A stretch of 64,000 bases of DNA from JADJLQ01 sp044227925. Lineage in GTDB: Bacteria; Bacteroidota; Bacteroidia; Chitinophagales; Saprospiraceae. The notes under the pieces were generated by a model. The model was not told where the DNA came from. It made no database searches and saw only the letters and a program-made list of their open reading frames with translations. The position numbers and the translations under genes were made by a program. The stretch lies in the NCBI GenBank assembly GCA_044227925.1, contig JBGAVW010000002.1, positions 109,110-173,109 of the forward strand, read 5' to 3'. Below are positions 9,424 through 18,641 of the stretch, piece after piece (positions within the stretch are counted from its first letter, which is position 1; the number at the start of each line of letters is the position of its first letter).

Positions 9424-9688
9424 AATCATTTTCACAGATAAATATTCTAAAAAGTCGAGATCCTTTTTAAAAATTCATCCTGAGTTAGTAGCACCCTATA
9501 AAAAAACCATAATATTACTTAAAACCAATCCGTTTCATCCATCGCTTCGATTGCATAAATTAAAGGGTCGATTAAATCATTACCAATCCGTATCCATCAA
9601 TATGCAATACCGGATACTCATCGATTTTATCATACAGGAAGATCAGATTATATTGATTGATATCGGGGATCATAGTTTGTATGGATAG
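9416..9688 (+). CDS. RelE/YafQ-like toxin
   Basis: The 90-residue basic protein matches the RelE/ParE superfamily: FTDKYSKKSRSFLK at the start, LKTNPFHPSLRLHKLKGRL in the middle, MQYRILIDF and ILIDIGDHSLYG at the end. RelE/YafQ members are ribosome-dependent mRNA interferases; the conserved Arg of MQYRI and the His of GDHSLY fit the YafQ-type active site. Its start overlaps the antitoxin gene. Both frames are intact, so the module is probably functional even though the DNA just downstream is decayed. Confidence 0.8.
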   Translation: MFKIIFTDKYSKKSRSFLKIHPELVAPYKKTIILLKTNPFHPSLRLHKLKGRLNHYQSVSINMQYRILIDFIIQEDQIILIDIGDHSLYG

Positions 9689-9801
9689 TGAAAGTTTTTT
9701 ATTTCAGATATAAGCAACTGATTTTCTGTTCTTTGGAAAAGATTCAGCGATGATTTTTTTAAAATGTATCTTTCATAAGGAAAAAAACTACACTATAGAA
9801 A

Positions 9802-10109
9802 GTAAGACTTAGGCACTACGAGGGAGAAAACTGAAAATATAAGCTTACGACCAGGTTATGCGATCATCATAACAGGAGTAAGAAGATGTTGGTAAAAGTA
9901 CTTTGATGAGTCAGGTAATGAGTCGTTTAATAGATCAAAAACATGTTTTCATCAATTTCGAAGATATTAGACTTAGAGGCTTTGATGAGCAAGATTATCT
10001 CAATCTCCTCACATTGGCTAATACTGAAAGTACAACTATTTTTCTTTTTACTTAAATTCAAGTCGTGGCAGGGTGGGAAAAAATGGTACGCGATCTATTG
10101 GATAAAAAC
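9802..10109 (+). pseudogene. remnant of AAA_14/DUF4143-type ATPase
   Basis: Reading with one frame change reconstructs the N-terminal part of a P-loop ATPase of the AAA_14 (DUF4143) kind. RPGYAIIITGVRRC is encoded up to 9889, an extra T at about 9890 shifts the frame, and GKSTLMSQVMSRLIDQ resumes at 9891, so the break lies inside the Walker A motif. The new frame continues through HVFINFEDIRLRGFDEQDY to IFLF, where Walker B should read DE but has ACT TAA (stop at 10053-10055). It then resumes as IQVVAGWEKMVRDLLDKN. The rest of the gene is missing: sequence runs straight into the ileS 3' end at 10110. These ATPases are often mobile or accessory genes. Confidence 0.75.
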
Positions 10110-13100
10110 TCACACTTTCTCCACCCCAATCCCCACTTCCACACCCTCTACCAATTCCTCTTTATCTCCCAACATACTACTCTCTACACTAATCACATCA
10201 GCCAATACTTCATTCATTATATAATCACCAAACTGTGCTATAGCATTCCGTACCGCAGCATGATCCTCAATAAATAATTTTATTCTATCGGTCACATTGA
10301 GATCATTGTTTTTACGAAGATTTTGCACCCGATTTACTATCTCACGGGCTATGCCTTCTGCTTTAAGCTCTTCCGTCAATGAAGTATCCAGTGCAACCGT
10401 GAGTTTGCCATCATTGGCTACAAACCATCCCGGTAAATCTTCAGATGATATGTCCACATCTTCGAGTGTAATAGGATAGTTATTTCCATTGATCTCCAAT
10501 ACGTACTGATTGTCTTTTTCCAATGATTTTATCTGATCCTGGTTAAATCCTACAATCAGCTCGGCAGCTGCTTTCATGTCTTTGCCCAGTCGCTTCCCAA
10601 GCGTTTTAAAATTGGCTTTGATCTTTTTATTGATGAGCCCGGAGCTGTCTGTGATGTATTCGAGATCTTTTACGTTTACCTCTGAGAGTATCAGGTCTTT
10701 TACTTTGTCGATTTGGGTGATGAAGTTTTCATCGAGTATAGGCAATAATACGCGCTGCAACGGTTGCCGTACCCTGAGTTTTTCGCGTTTACGCAAAGAC
10801 AATACTAAGGAACTGATGCGCTGGGCATAATCCATACGTTGCTCCAGTTCTTTGTTTATTTTATCCTGATCAGAGGATGTTATCATTGCCAGGTGAACTG
10901 AATCGTGAACTTCTAGTTGGGTTGCATTATTTAAATTGCGATACAACCAATCTGCAAAGAAAGGTGCAATTGGAGCCATGAGTTTGCTGATGCTGACCAG
11001 GCATTCATACAATGTCTGGTAAGCTGCAATTTTATCGGTGGTATGGCTTCCATCTTCATTGATGGATGGCTTCCAGAATCTTCGCCGGCAAAGTCGTACA
11101 TACCAATTGCTTAACTTTTCGTCTACAAATGATTCGATGGCGCGCGCTGCCACAGTAGGTTCGTATTCGGCATAAGCCTGGTCTGCTTCTTTAATCATGC
11201 TGTGCAGAGCTGACAGTATCCACTGATCTATTTCAGGCCGGTCCTGTATTGGTACATTTTTTTCTTTATGATAAAACTTATCTATATTGGCATAGAGTGA
11301 AAAAAACGAATAGGTATTATATAATGTACCGAAGAATTTTCTTTTAGTTTCTTCGAGACCTTCCATGTCAAATTTGAGGTTTTCCCAGGGATTGGCATTG
11401 CTCACCATATACCATCGGGTAGCATCTGCTCCATGCTGATCAAGGGTCATGAAAGGGTCTACTGCGTTGCCTAAACGTTTCGACATTTTCTGTCCATTTT
11501 TATCCAGTACCAATCCATTGCTTACTACATTTTTAAACGCTATGGAATCAAAACACATAGCGGCTATAGCATGTAATGTAAAAAACCAACCCCGGGTCTG
11601 GTCTACCCCTTCCGCGATATAATCAGCCGGATAGCTAGCTTTAAACTTTTCCTGGTTTTCGAATGGATAATGCCATTGTGCATAAGGCATGGATCCTGAA
11701 TCAAACCATACATCTATGAGATCGAGCTCACGCTTCATAGGTTTGCCTGAAGCAGACACTAATGTGATCTCATCTATATAAGGCCGATGCAGGTCAGCAG
11801 GCACGGTTTGATTTAAACCAAACTTTTCATTCGCTTTATTTATCTCTTTTTGTAATTGGGCTAATGATCCGATGCAAATCTCTTCTTTGTCATCATCAGT
11901 ACGCCATATAGGCAAGCCGATACCCCAATATCGAGATCGGGACAGATTCCAATCTTGTAAGTTTTCTAACCAATTTCCAAAACGCCCGGTACCGGTACTT
12001 TCCGGTTTCCAATTAATGGTTTTATTAAGTTCTACCATACGTTGTTTGGCTGCAGTAGATTTTATAAACCAAGAGTCAAGTGGGTAATATAAAACAGGTT
12101 TGTCTGTGCGCCAGCAATGCGGATAGTTATGCACATATTTCTGAACATTTAATGCTTTATTCTCTTGTTTGAGTTTTACCGCGATATCAATATCTACATT
12201 TTTATATTCTTTATCGTCTGTATAATCTTTTACATACCGGCCCGCAAACTCGCCGGCATCATCAGTGAATTTACCTTGCTTATCTACTAAGGTGAGGGAT
12301 CCGATACCATTGGCACGGGCTACCCGCATATCGTCTGCACCAAAAGACGGTGCAGTATGTACCACACCGGTACCATCTTCGGTGGTTACGAAATCTCCAA
12401 CCACTACTTTGAATGCATCTCCGTCTATAGGAACTATATTACCTAGTAACTGATGATATATTATTCCTTTTAATTGATTACCTGTAAATGGTTCCGACTT
12501 AGAAAGGATCTCCGGTTTATTTTTACCACCAAACCAATTACCTGATAAAACTTCGGCCATTACCACCGACATCTCTTTATTAGTATAAGGGTTATGAGTC
12601 TTGATCTTAATATACTTGATATTGCCGCCTACTGTCAAGGCTGTATTGGAAGGTAAGGTCCATGGTGTGGTAGTCCAAGCTGCTATGCGCACATCTTCAT
12701 CCTCTTCATCATACAGGAAAGCCGACTCATTATTTTTTATTACTTCAAACAAGGCCACTACGGTAGTATCGGATACTTCTTTATAGGTACCCGGCATATT
12801 CAATTCATGTGAGCTTAGTCCCGTACCTGCCGCCGGAGAATAAGGTTGAATAGTGTATCCTTTGTACAAAAGTCCTTTGTCATAAAGGATCTTGAGCAGA
12901 TTCCATACGGATTCAATATAATCATTTTCATAGGTGATATATGGATGTTCCAGATCTACCCAATATCCCATTCGGCGGGTGAGTTCGTCCCACTGATCTT
13001 TAAACCGAAGCACGGTCTTTCGACAGGCTGCATTATATTCCTCTATAGATATTGACTTGCCTATATCTTCTTTGGTAATACCCAGTTCTTTTTCTACCGA

Positions 13101-13400
13101 AAGCTCTATGGGAAGACCGTGAGTGTCCCACCCTCCTTTGCGTTCCACCAGCTCCCCTTTCATAGTATGGAACCGGCAGAATATATCCTTGATAGCACGA
13201 GCCATCACGTGATGTATACCAGGCATACCATTTGCAGATGGAGGGCCTTCATAAAATACAAACGGCTTGGCTCCCAGGCGCTCGCTGACACTCTTATTAA
13301 AAATGCCTTCTTTTTCCCAGAATGCTCGCATCTCACGGTCTATCTCAGGGAGATTCAGGGACTTATATTCAGGATATTTCGTAAACTCGCTCGTTTTCAT
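10110..13400 (-). CDS. ileS: isoleucyl-tRNA synthetase, GXHH-type
   Basis: Charges tRNA-Ile with isoleucine in the cytoplasm. The 1096-residue product has the class I catalytic core, the connective editing domain (AAWTTTPWTLPSNTAL, GTGVVHTAPSFGADD), KMSKR at 638-642 and an anticodon-binding C-terminal half. No C-terminal Cys-rich zinc motif is seen, as in the eukaryote-like type 2 enzymes. The HIGH signature is altered: residues 61-64 are GIHH (in ANGMPGIHHVMAR), that is, HxGH with positions 1 and 3 exchanged. The same swap has been described in IleRS2 enzymes that are hyper-resistant to mupirocin. It is the only ileS in the window. The decayed ATPase abuts its 3' end. Confidence 0.97.
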   Translation of the reverse strand: MKTSEFTKYPEYKSLNLPEIDREMRAFWEKEGIFNKSVSERLGAKPFVFYEGPPSANGMPGIHHVMARAIKDIFCRFHTMKGELVERKGGWDTHGLPIELSVEKELGITKEDIGKSISIEEYNAACRKTVLRFKDQWDELTRRMGYWVDLEHPYITYENDYIESVWNLLKILYDKGLLYKGYTIQPYSPAAGTGLSSHELNMPGTYKEVSDTTVVALFEVIKNNESAFLYDEEDEDVRIAAWTTTPWTLPSNTALTVGGNIKYIKIKTHNPYTNKEMSVVMAEVLSGNWFGGKNKPEILSKSEPFTGNQLKGIIYHQLLGNIVPIDGDAFKVVVGDFVTTEDGTGVVHTAPSFGADDMRVARANGIGSLTLVDKQGKFTDDAGEFAGRYVKDYTDDKEYKNVDIDIAVKLKQENKALNVQKYVHNYPHCWRTDKPVLYYPLDSWFIKSTAAKQRMVELNKTINWKPESTGTGRFGNWLENLQDWNLSRSRYWGIGLPIWRTDDDKEEICIGSLAQLQKEINKANEKFGLNQTVPADLHRPYIDEITLVSASGKPMKRELDLIDVWFDSGSMPYAQWHYPFENQEKFKASYPADYIAEGVDQTRGWFFTLHAIAAMCFDSIAFKNVVSNGLVLDKNGQKMSKRLGNAVDPFMTLDQHGADATRWYMVSNANPWENLKFDMEGLEETKRKFFGTLYNTYSFFSLYANIDKFYHKEKNVPIQDRPEIDQWILSALHSMIKEADQAYAEYEPTVAARAIESFVDEKLSNWYVRLCRRRFWKPSINEDGSHTTDKIAAYQTLYECLVSISKLMAPIAPFFADWLYRNLNNATQLEVHDSVHLAMITSSDQDKINKELEQRMDYAQRISSLVLSLRKREKLRVRQPLQRVLLPILDENFITQIDKVKDLILSEVNVKDLEYITDSSGLINKKIKANFKTLGKRLGKDMKAAAELIVGFNQDQIKSLEKDNQYVLEINGNNYPITLEDVDISSEDLPGWFVANDGKLTVALDTSLTEELKAEGIAREIVNRVQNLRKNNDLNVTDRIKLFIEDHAAVRNAIAQFGDYIMNEVLADVISVESSMLGDKEELVEGVEVGIGVEKV

Positions 13401-13418
13401 AAATTAAGTAAAAAGTGT

Positions 13419-13427
13419 GCAAAGATA
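13419..13427 (-). promoter_or_regulatory. -7 promoter box of ileS
   Basis: On the minus strand the sequence reads TATCTTTGC, an exact match to the Bacteroidota -7 consensus TAnnTTTGC, 18 bases upstream of the ileS ATG. A good -33 TTTG at the expected distance is not evident, so this call rests on the -7 box and position. Confidence 0.5.
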
Positions 13428-13579
13428 GGGCTATTTGCGAATTACCCATTTGGAGTTAACTCAGTGTGATTAACAAATGGTCATCGAATGATCAATTAAT
13501 ATTAAAAAACTGATTATCAATTAAATACAAATACATCCTGCCCGTCGTCCATTGACTAGCTTTTAGTTCGGGAATAGGT

Positions 13580-14509
13580 TTATTTTCTCTTTATCTCTCC
13601 GTACAATCTATCCGCATCTTCTTTTTTGCACAAAGCCGTACCGGGGTTCATAGTTGCAGCTGATCCGCTCGCCACACCATACTGCACTGCTTCTTCCAGG
13701 GAATGACCTGAGGATAAATAATGTACCATACCGGCTACCATACTATCACCTGCACCGATAGTACTTTTTCTTACAACTTGTGGTGGGGTAAACGTGGCCG
13801 ATATTGTTTTGGTGACCAGCATGGCACCTGCCGCTCCCATAGATACCACCATCACTTCACATTTTCCCTGTGCGATGATTTCTCGTGCTATTTTTTCAAC
13901 TTCATGTAATTCTATATGGGATCGGTCTGCCAGCCTGCTGAGTTCGCCCAGATTGGGTTTTATCAAATAAACACCTTGTTTTATTGCTTCATTTAAGGCT
14001 TCACCTGAGGTGTCCACTATGAGTTTAGCCTTTTTGTGATGTGCTAGTTGTGCTAGTTGCGAATAAATACCTACCGGAACACCCGGGGGCAGACTTCCAC
14101 TCACGACTAAAAATTCAACATCCTTATTTTTCTCTACTGCATTTATGCATGCATTCCATTCCTCATTACTTAATTCATTGCCGGGCATTCCAAACCGGTA
14201 TTGATTATTGGCTGATTCATCGAGCACTATAATATTTTCCCTGGTTTCATTTTTAGTGGCAATTACAATAGCATCAAGTTGCTCTTTTTTAATTAATTCA
14301 TTAAAAGCGGCTCCGGTATATCCACCTGCCGGATATATAGCAAGGGCTTGACCGCCAAGTTTTTTTATAGCCCTGGCCACATTTATACCTCCACCACCGG
14401 GTTCAAGTATGGGTGCAGTGCAGATAAGTTTTTTTTCCGGGATCAATACAGCTACGGATGTGCTCTTATCAATACAAGGGTTAAAAGTCAGTGTGATAAT
14501 TCTTGCCAT
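13580..14509 (-). CDS. pfkB: PfkB-family 6-phosphofructokinase / hexose-phosphate kinase
   Basis: ATP-dependent sugar-phosphate kinase of the ribokinase superfamily. The 309-residue protein resembles E. coli Pfk-2: TLTFNPCIDKSTSV at the N-terminus, the substrate-binding EPGGGGINVARAIKKLGG, RFGMPGNELS, VSGSLPPGVP, and the C-terminal STIGAGDSMVAG with catalytic base Asp255. Fructose-6-phosphate is the likely substrate; tagatose-6-phosphate or fructose-1-phosphate kinases have similar motifs and cannot be excluded. It lies 179 bases upstream of ileS on the same strand, with ileS having its own promoter box. Confidence 0.85.
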   Translation of the reverse strand: MARIITLTFNPCIDKSTSVAVLIPEKKLICTAPILEPGGGGINVARAIKKLGGQALAIYPAGGYTGAAFNELIKKEQLDAIVIATKNETRENIIVLDESANNQYRFGMPGNELSNEEWNACINAVEKNKDVEFLVVSGSLPPGVPVGIYSQLAQLAHHKKAKLIVDTSGEALNEAIKQGVYLIKPNLGELSRLADRSHIELHEVEKIAREIIAQGKCEVMVVSMGAAGAMLVTKTISATFTPPQVVRKSTIGAGDSMVAGMVHYLSSGHSLEEAVQYGVASGSAATMNPGTALCKKEDADRLYGEIKRK

Positions 14510-14574
14510 ATTCTAAGGTACTAAGATTTTTTGTTGAGTATACCGTATTCCATGAAACATTTATATATAAAAAC

Positions 14575-14602
14575 AAAAAGAGCGATTTTCATCACTCTTT
14601 TT
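14575..14602 (-). terminator. intrinsic terminator-like hairpin
   Basis: A 12-base stem with one mismatch (AAAAAGAGCGAT / ATCACTCTTTTT) encloses the loop TTTC. It lies 31 bases downstream of the EF-hand remnant on the minus strand. The A/T-rich stem ends supply a U-run for both directions, so it may also mark the upstream boundary of the pfkB unit. Confidence 0.6.
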
Positions 14603-14632
14603 ATCAAAAATGTAATAAATAATCGGAAATAT

Positions 14633-14920
14633 CTAAAATCTGCCAAAAAACCAATTGCCCTTTGCATTTACATCATTGCTTTGAAAAAACTCCAATAGCA
14701 ATGCATTCATCTGATCTAAGCTAATACTTTTTCCGTCAGAAGAAAGATGATCGAATACTTCATCGCCTCCTCCTTGAATCTGAGTTTGAGCCTCATGTAG
14801 CTTGATAAAATTTGCTCTGGAAATGGTACTATCAGCATCCGGTCCTGCAAGATCAAAAGCCAAATGACCCATTGGAGCAGCCACCTGATCATATACCGAT
14901 TCTCCTATATGGAAATGCAA
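14633..14920 (-). pseudogene. C-terminal half of calerythrin-like EF-hand protein
   Basis: The frame encodes up to 95 residues but opens with TTG right after an in-frame TAG; the first ATG is at 14872 (79 residues). The C-terminus LDQMNALLLEFFQSNDVNAKGNWFFG matches the end of calerythrin-type four-EF-hand calcium proteins, which are about twice this length. Of the two EF loops present, the first (GPDADSTISRAN) lacks the Asp at position 1, the Gly at 6 and the Glu at 12. The second (LSSDGKSISLDQ) is likewise degenerate. I see no N-terminal half upstream in any frame. A 7-bp inverted repeat (ATGCAAC / GTTGCAT, 14915-14933) sits at the truncation point. A short functional protein remains possible. 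Confidence 0.5.
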
Positions 14921-15087
14921 CTATTGGTTGCATTGATGATAACTAATTTCGACTTTAAACTGTCAAATAACCATATACCTTATGAATTAAAAAGCAGAAT
15001 TACCACCCAACCAAAAAACAAACATTTAGGTTACCTGGTCAAAGCTTGAATCAGGTCAGACCGGAATAAATAAAATCAAAAACATTC

Positions 15088-15555
15088 CTATTTGACCTCT
15101 ATCACCTGTCCACTATTTATCCCGCCGATTGGAACATTGGTAGGTACTTGCTGAGGTTGTTGTATAGCAGGGGCTGGAGCGGTCGACATTTTGTACACAA
15201 AATATTTAGTATCCCCTTGCCAGGGAAATTTGAAATATTTCTCTTTGTAGTGAAGTTCCATTCGCTCGCCTGCTGCAGAAGATTTCATTATTTGATCTGC
15301 CACTTCTCTATTCAGTACGGAAAAGTTCCATACATTAGGAGTAATGGTGCCCATGGTATTGGATGAAGGCATCATCATGGTATTGAGCTCTCCTTCATAG
15401 GTTTTAAATATTACTCCCTTTTTACTGAGTTTGATTACCTGACCTGCCCGCATACCTTCACTATAGGGTACAAATGTAAAAAATGATCCTATGGCAACTG
15501 CCAATACAAAAAGAATGATCAGGGTACGGATTATTATTTTTTTTAATGTTTTCAT
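15088..15555 (-). CDS. membrane-anchored conserved hypothetical protein
   Basis: The 155-residue protein has one N-terminal membrane anchor (about 7-28) and then the pattern YSEGMRAGQVIKLSKKGVIFKTYEGELN, which recurs in a Bacteroidota family sometimes mislabelled as 6-phosphogluconate dehydrogenase; nothing here supports that enzyme. The C-terminus is a Pro/Gln-rich tail (APAPAIQQPQQVPTN) and a short beta-like end. Function unknown; it is probably exposed to the periplasm. It lies 163 bases downstream of the cyclase gene on the same strand. Confidence 0.7.
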   Translation of the reverse strand: MKTLKKIIIRTLIILFVLAVAIGSFFTFVPYSEGMRAGQVIKLSKKGVIFKTYEGELNTMMMPSSNTMGTITPNVWNFSVLNREVADQIMKSSAAGERMELHYKEKYFKFPWQGDTKYFVYKMSTAPAPAIQQPQQVPTNVPIGGINSGQVIEVK

Positions 15556-15717
15556 TTACAGAGTTGACTGATGAAGTGATGGTATAACAAATATGAGCAC
15601 AAATTTAGTTCAAATTTTGAGGATTGGATAGGGCGATTTTCGACGAGGAAGACCTTCATGTCCACTAATGGCCAAAATAGAAGTCAGTAGATATGTTATA
15701 ATTTAATAAATACTTTA

Positions 15718-17925
15718 TTATTTTTTATCCATATCAATACTATTAGAAAACTCCTCAGGATGTATCAAATATTCCTTGCATTTTTCTATATAGATACTGG
15801 TGCTTATATCCTGGGGATGTCCTTCCTGGTATTGCTCGAATAAAGCCAGAGCCTTGGTAAGATCTTTTGACATAAAAGCAGCATGTGCTTCTTCCCATAG
15901 TGAGATGCCGGGTTCGTATAAATTCCTGTTGGCAGCAGTATCCATTAATTCATAGATACCTACCGTTAGCTCTTTACCCTGTACCCGGGTAGCAGGCAAG
16001 GCCCTGAATAAAAACTGGTGCTGCTGACAGGCTTCTTTAGTAAACTCCGACACCAATATATTTACATTAAAATGTTTAGTGAGCCCTTCTATCCGTGATC
16101 CTAGGTTTACTGAGTCGCCTATAGCCGTATAGTCAAATCTTTTTTCAGATCCTATATTACCTATAGTCATCTCGCCGGTATTGAGTCCAATCCCGATTTT
16201 TAAGGGACCATACCCTTCTCCTATGAGATAGGTGTTTACATCTTTTAGCTTTTGTATCATTTCAAGAGCTACTTCGCAAGCCTCTGTGGCGTGGTCAGAA
16301 TTGTCCAATGGTGCACCGAATATCGCAAATATGGCATCCCCGATAAATTTATCTATGGTCCCTTCATGAGCCAGTACCGGCTCGGACATGGTAGATAAAT
16401 ATTTATTAATAATACTTACCACAAGTTGAGGATCCATCCTTTCGGAGTATTTGGTAAATCCACGTATGTCCGAAAACAATACAGAGAGTGTCTTTTTGGT
16501 ACCGCCCAGCATCAAACTCTTGGGATCTTCTATGATTTTATTTACCACTGTAGATGAAACATAAGTACCGAATGCATTTTTGAGTTGCTTTTTTTGTATT
16601 TGTTCAGTAAAATAATTGTAGGTCATGCTGACCATACCGCTTACCAACCCCCCCAGCATGAGTGTTACTACCGGGAACTTTAAACTAAATGCATTAAATA
16701 AAGGAAATATGCTAAAAAACGTTGCAGTAAGTAAAGTGCCCAATAAAAAAAGCGCATAGATGGGCCGGATATAACTCATCATCATAGCTGTGATAAAAAT
16801 GACTAAAGCGATGACGGGCAAAAATCGTGCAAATGATTTCTCATTTATATAGGCCTGGTTGGCAATATTGAGAAATGCAATAGCATGTACATCTACTCCT
16901 GGGATACGGGTATTGGAATAAGGTACACTTTTTATATCTTCCATACCACTGGCGCTGGTGCCTAAAAAGATCACTTTATCTTTAAAATTAGAAGAATCGA
17001 GCATATGGGTCAATACTTTATAGAAAGGTATATGCCGAATTTCCTGGTCAGCTCCCAGCCAGTTTATTCTAAAAGATCCATCTTTGTTTAAAGGTACATG
17101 CAGACTATCCAACACGAATAATTTCCTGTTCATTATATAAGCTTTGCTTAGGTCTGCACCGATCAGGTCGGCCCACATAAAAAAGGGGAAGTTACCTGCC
17201 AATGCGAGGCTGTCTTTGGTAGATTTGTGCTTAATTGTATGGATTAATGGATAGTTTCTCAGCATACCGTCGTAATCCGAATCCATCTGTATCGTACCTA
17301 CCCCTAATGCGTGCCGGGCCAGCGTGGAAATAGGCATATTTATCCTACCCACATTTTTAATCGCCATATCGGGGCTTGACTTAATCTTAAAATGAGATAA
17401 ATAGCCGATTTCAAATTCAGAAGAATCTTTGGGATCTGCAAATGCACTGAGATATACTACTTGTGCTCCTGCTATAGCCTGGCTCAACGAATCATCAGTG
17501 CTTAAAAATTCAATGGCCTGATCACTTTCTTTGATCCCACGTGCTTTTAAGAGCTGATTGTAAATACGGGGCAAGGTATCGGGCTCTGTATATAAAAAGT
17601 CTACACCAATCACAAATGGCCTGCATGCTCCCAAAAACTCAATCACATGTGCATCATAAAGTCTTGGCCAAGAATTGACCCTTCCTAATTCTTTTATACT
17701 TTCGTCATCTACATCAATAATCAGAATGTCTTCAGGCCGTACTGTCTTAAATTGATTGTTTTTACTCCTTCCTCTGAATGCCAGATCATAGATGGAATCT
17801 TCTATCCTTTTAATGGGCTCGCTTTCCAGCCTGTCACTTACAAATGATATCAGCAGGGTAAGTGCGAGACTTACCACTGCTAATAAAAAAGACTTTATTA
17901 AAAATTTTTTTTGCTTCTTCTTCAA
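15718..17925 (-). CDS. CHASE2-domain class III adenylate cyclase
   Basis: Predicted to make cAMP in response to an envelope signal. The 735-residue layout is: one TM helix (about 11-29), a periplasmic CHASE2 sensor (about 35-355), three TM helices (about 368-388, 392-410, 419-440), and a cytoplasmic class III cyclase (about 480-660). All catalytic positions are present: metal-binding Asp486 (FSDIRGF) and Asp530 (KFIGDAIFAIFG), adenine-selecting Lys526 and Asp604 (YTAIGDSVN), and transition-state Asn607 and Arg611. The start is a TTG at 17925 that overlaps the TGA of the FecR gene (TTGA), with no ATG nearby, pointing to translational coupling. It is the last gene of a three-gene operon. Confidence 0.9.
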   Translation of the reverse strand: MKKKQKKFLIKSFLLAVVSLALTLLISFVSDRLESEPIKRIEDSIYDLAFRGRSKNNQFKTVRPEDILIIDVDDESIKELGRVNSWPRLYDAHVIEFLGACRPFVIGVDFLYTEPDTLPRIYNQLLKARGIKESDQAIEFLSTDDSLSQAIAGAQVVYLSAFADPKDSSEFEIGYLSHFKIKSSPDMAIKNVGRINMPISTLARHALGVGTIQMDSDYDGMLRNYPLIHTIKHKSTKDSLALAGNFPFFMWADLIGADLSKAYIMNRKLFVLDSLHVPLNKDGSFRINWLGADQEIRHIPFYKVLTHMLDSSNFKDKVIFLGTSASGMEDIKSVPYSNTRIPGVDVHAIAFLNIANQAYINEKSFARFLPVIALVIFITAMMMSYIRPIYALFLLGTLLTATFFSIFPLFNAFSLKFPVVTLMLGGLVSGMVSMTYNYFTEQIQKKQLKNAFGTYVSSTVVNKIIEDPKSLMLGGTKKTLSVLFSDIRGFTKYSERMDPQLVVSIINKYLSTMSEPVLAHEGTIDKFIGDAIFAIFGAPLDNSDHATEACEVALEMIQKLKDVNTYLIGEGYGPLKIGIGLNTGEMTIGNIGSEKRFDYTAIGDSVNLGSRIEGLTKHFNVNILVSEFTKEACQQHQFLFRALPATRVQGKELTVGIYELMDTAANRNLYEPGISLWEEAHAAFMSKDLTKALALFEQYQEGHPQDISTSIYIEKCKEYLIHPEEFSNSIDMDKK

Positions 17926-18638
17926 TTCGAAGCGACAAATTTAGCTAAAACAGTCTCTGCTTGTGCACGCAGATCATCACTATTATATTTTGCAATAAAT
18001 TGTTCGAAAATGTCTTTTGCTTTTTGTTGATTGTTGATTTTTAAGTATGAATGGCCCAGGGCAAACATGGCATATTTGGCCATACTGTCCATCGGTTTCT
18101 GATCAAGAAAAGTTTTGAATGCCCATACCGATTTCACATAATCTCCTTTTTCATAAAATACGGAGGCTTCTTCGAAGCTGATTTCCTTATCTTCCTTCCA
18201 ATAGGTCTGGTCAGGATTGTTTACCGTATCGGCTTTGGCTTTAGATCTACGGATACCTCCTACCTCAGCCCGCTTAGAATCACTGGCTTCTTTAAATATC
18301 TTTTTAAAACCGGCAAAAACATTTTCACTTTGAGCCAGCGCCTGTCCACCACTTTGATCGAACAAAGCCTGCACCGAATAGCTGCCGAGCGGTTCTACAG
18401 AAGTTTTTGATCCGTTTGACCATTGGATTTCCACTACAGATTTGGCAGCGGTTTTAATGGTTTGATTATTGTAAAGCACGGTATTCACCTTAATCGGAGT
18501 TACTGTATTCCCGGCCAGGGCTTGAGCTGTACCTTCAAGGTAAACTACTTTACCTAGCTGAGTTGCATTTTGACCGATAAGTTGTAGAGAGAATGTTGCA
18601 CTTAGAATCAGGCAAATAATCAGGGTTTTACTTTTCAT
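17922..18638 (-). CDS. FecR-domain protein with TPR-like repeats
   Basis: The 238-residue product has a signal peptide (1-22), a FecR-like domain (about 30-95; LGKVVYLEGTAQAL, LYNNQTIKTAAKSVVEIQWSNGS), a basic linker (GGIRRSKAKAD) and a C-terminal pair of TPR-like helices (ASVFYEKGDYVKSVWAFKTF, LGHSYLKINNQQKAKDIFEQ). FecR domains usually act in the periplasm, either in trans-envelope signalling or, in non-sigma contexts, beside CHASE2 cyclases. It overlaps the cyclase by 4 bases and starts 3 bases after the stop of the large TPR gene, so all three proteins are likely to work together. Confidence 0.88.
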   Translation of the reverse strand: MKSKTLIICLILSATFSLQLIGQNATQLGKVVYLEGTAQALAGNTVTPIKVNTVLYNNQTIKTAAKSVVEIQWSNGSKTSVEPLGSYSVQALFDQSGGQALAQSENVFAGFKKIFKEASDSKRAEVGGIRRSKAKADTVNNPDQTYWKEDKEISFEEASVFYEKGDYVKSVWAFKTFLDQKPMDSMAKYAMFALGHSYLKINNQQKAKDIFEQFIAKYNSDDLRAQAETVLAKFVASN

Positions 18639-18641
18639 TTT

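Noticed and set aside
15088..15555. Annotation as 6-phosphogluconate dehydrogenase
   Set aside because: The 155-residue anchored protein has no Rossmann motif or enzyme signature; the name is a known misannotation as I recall it.
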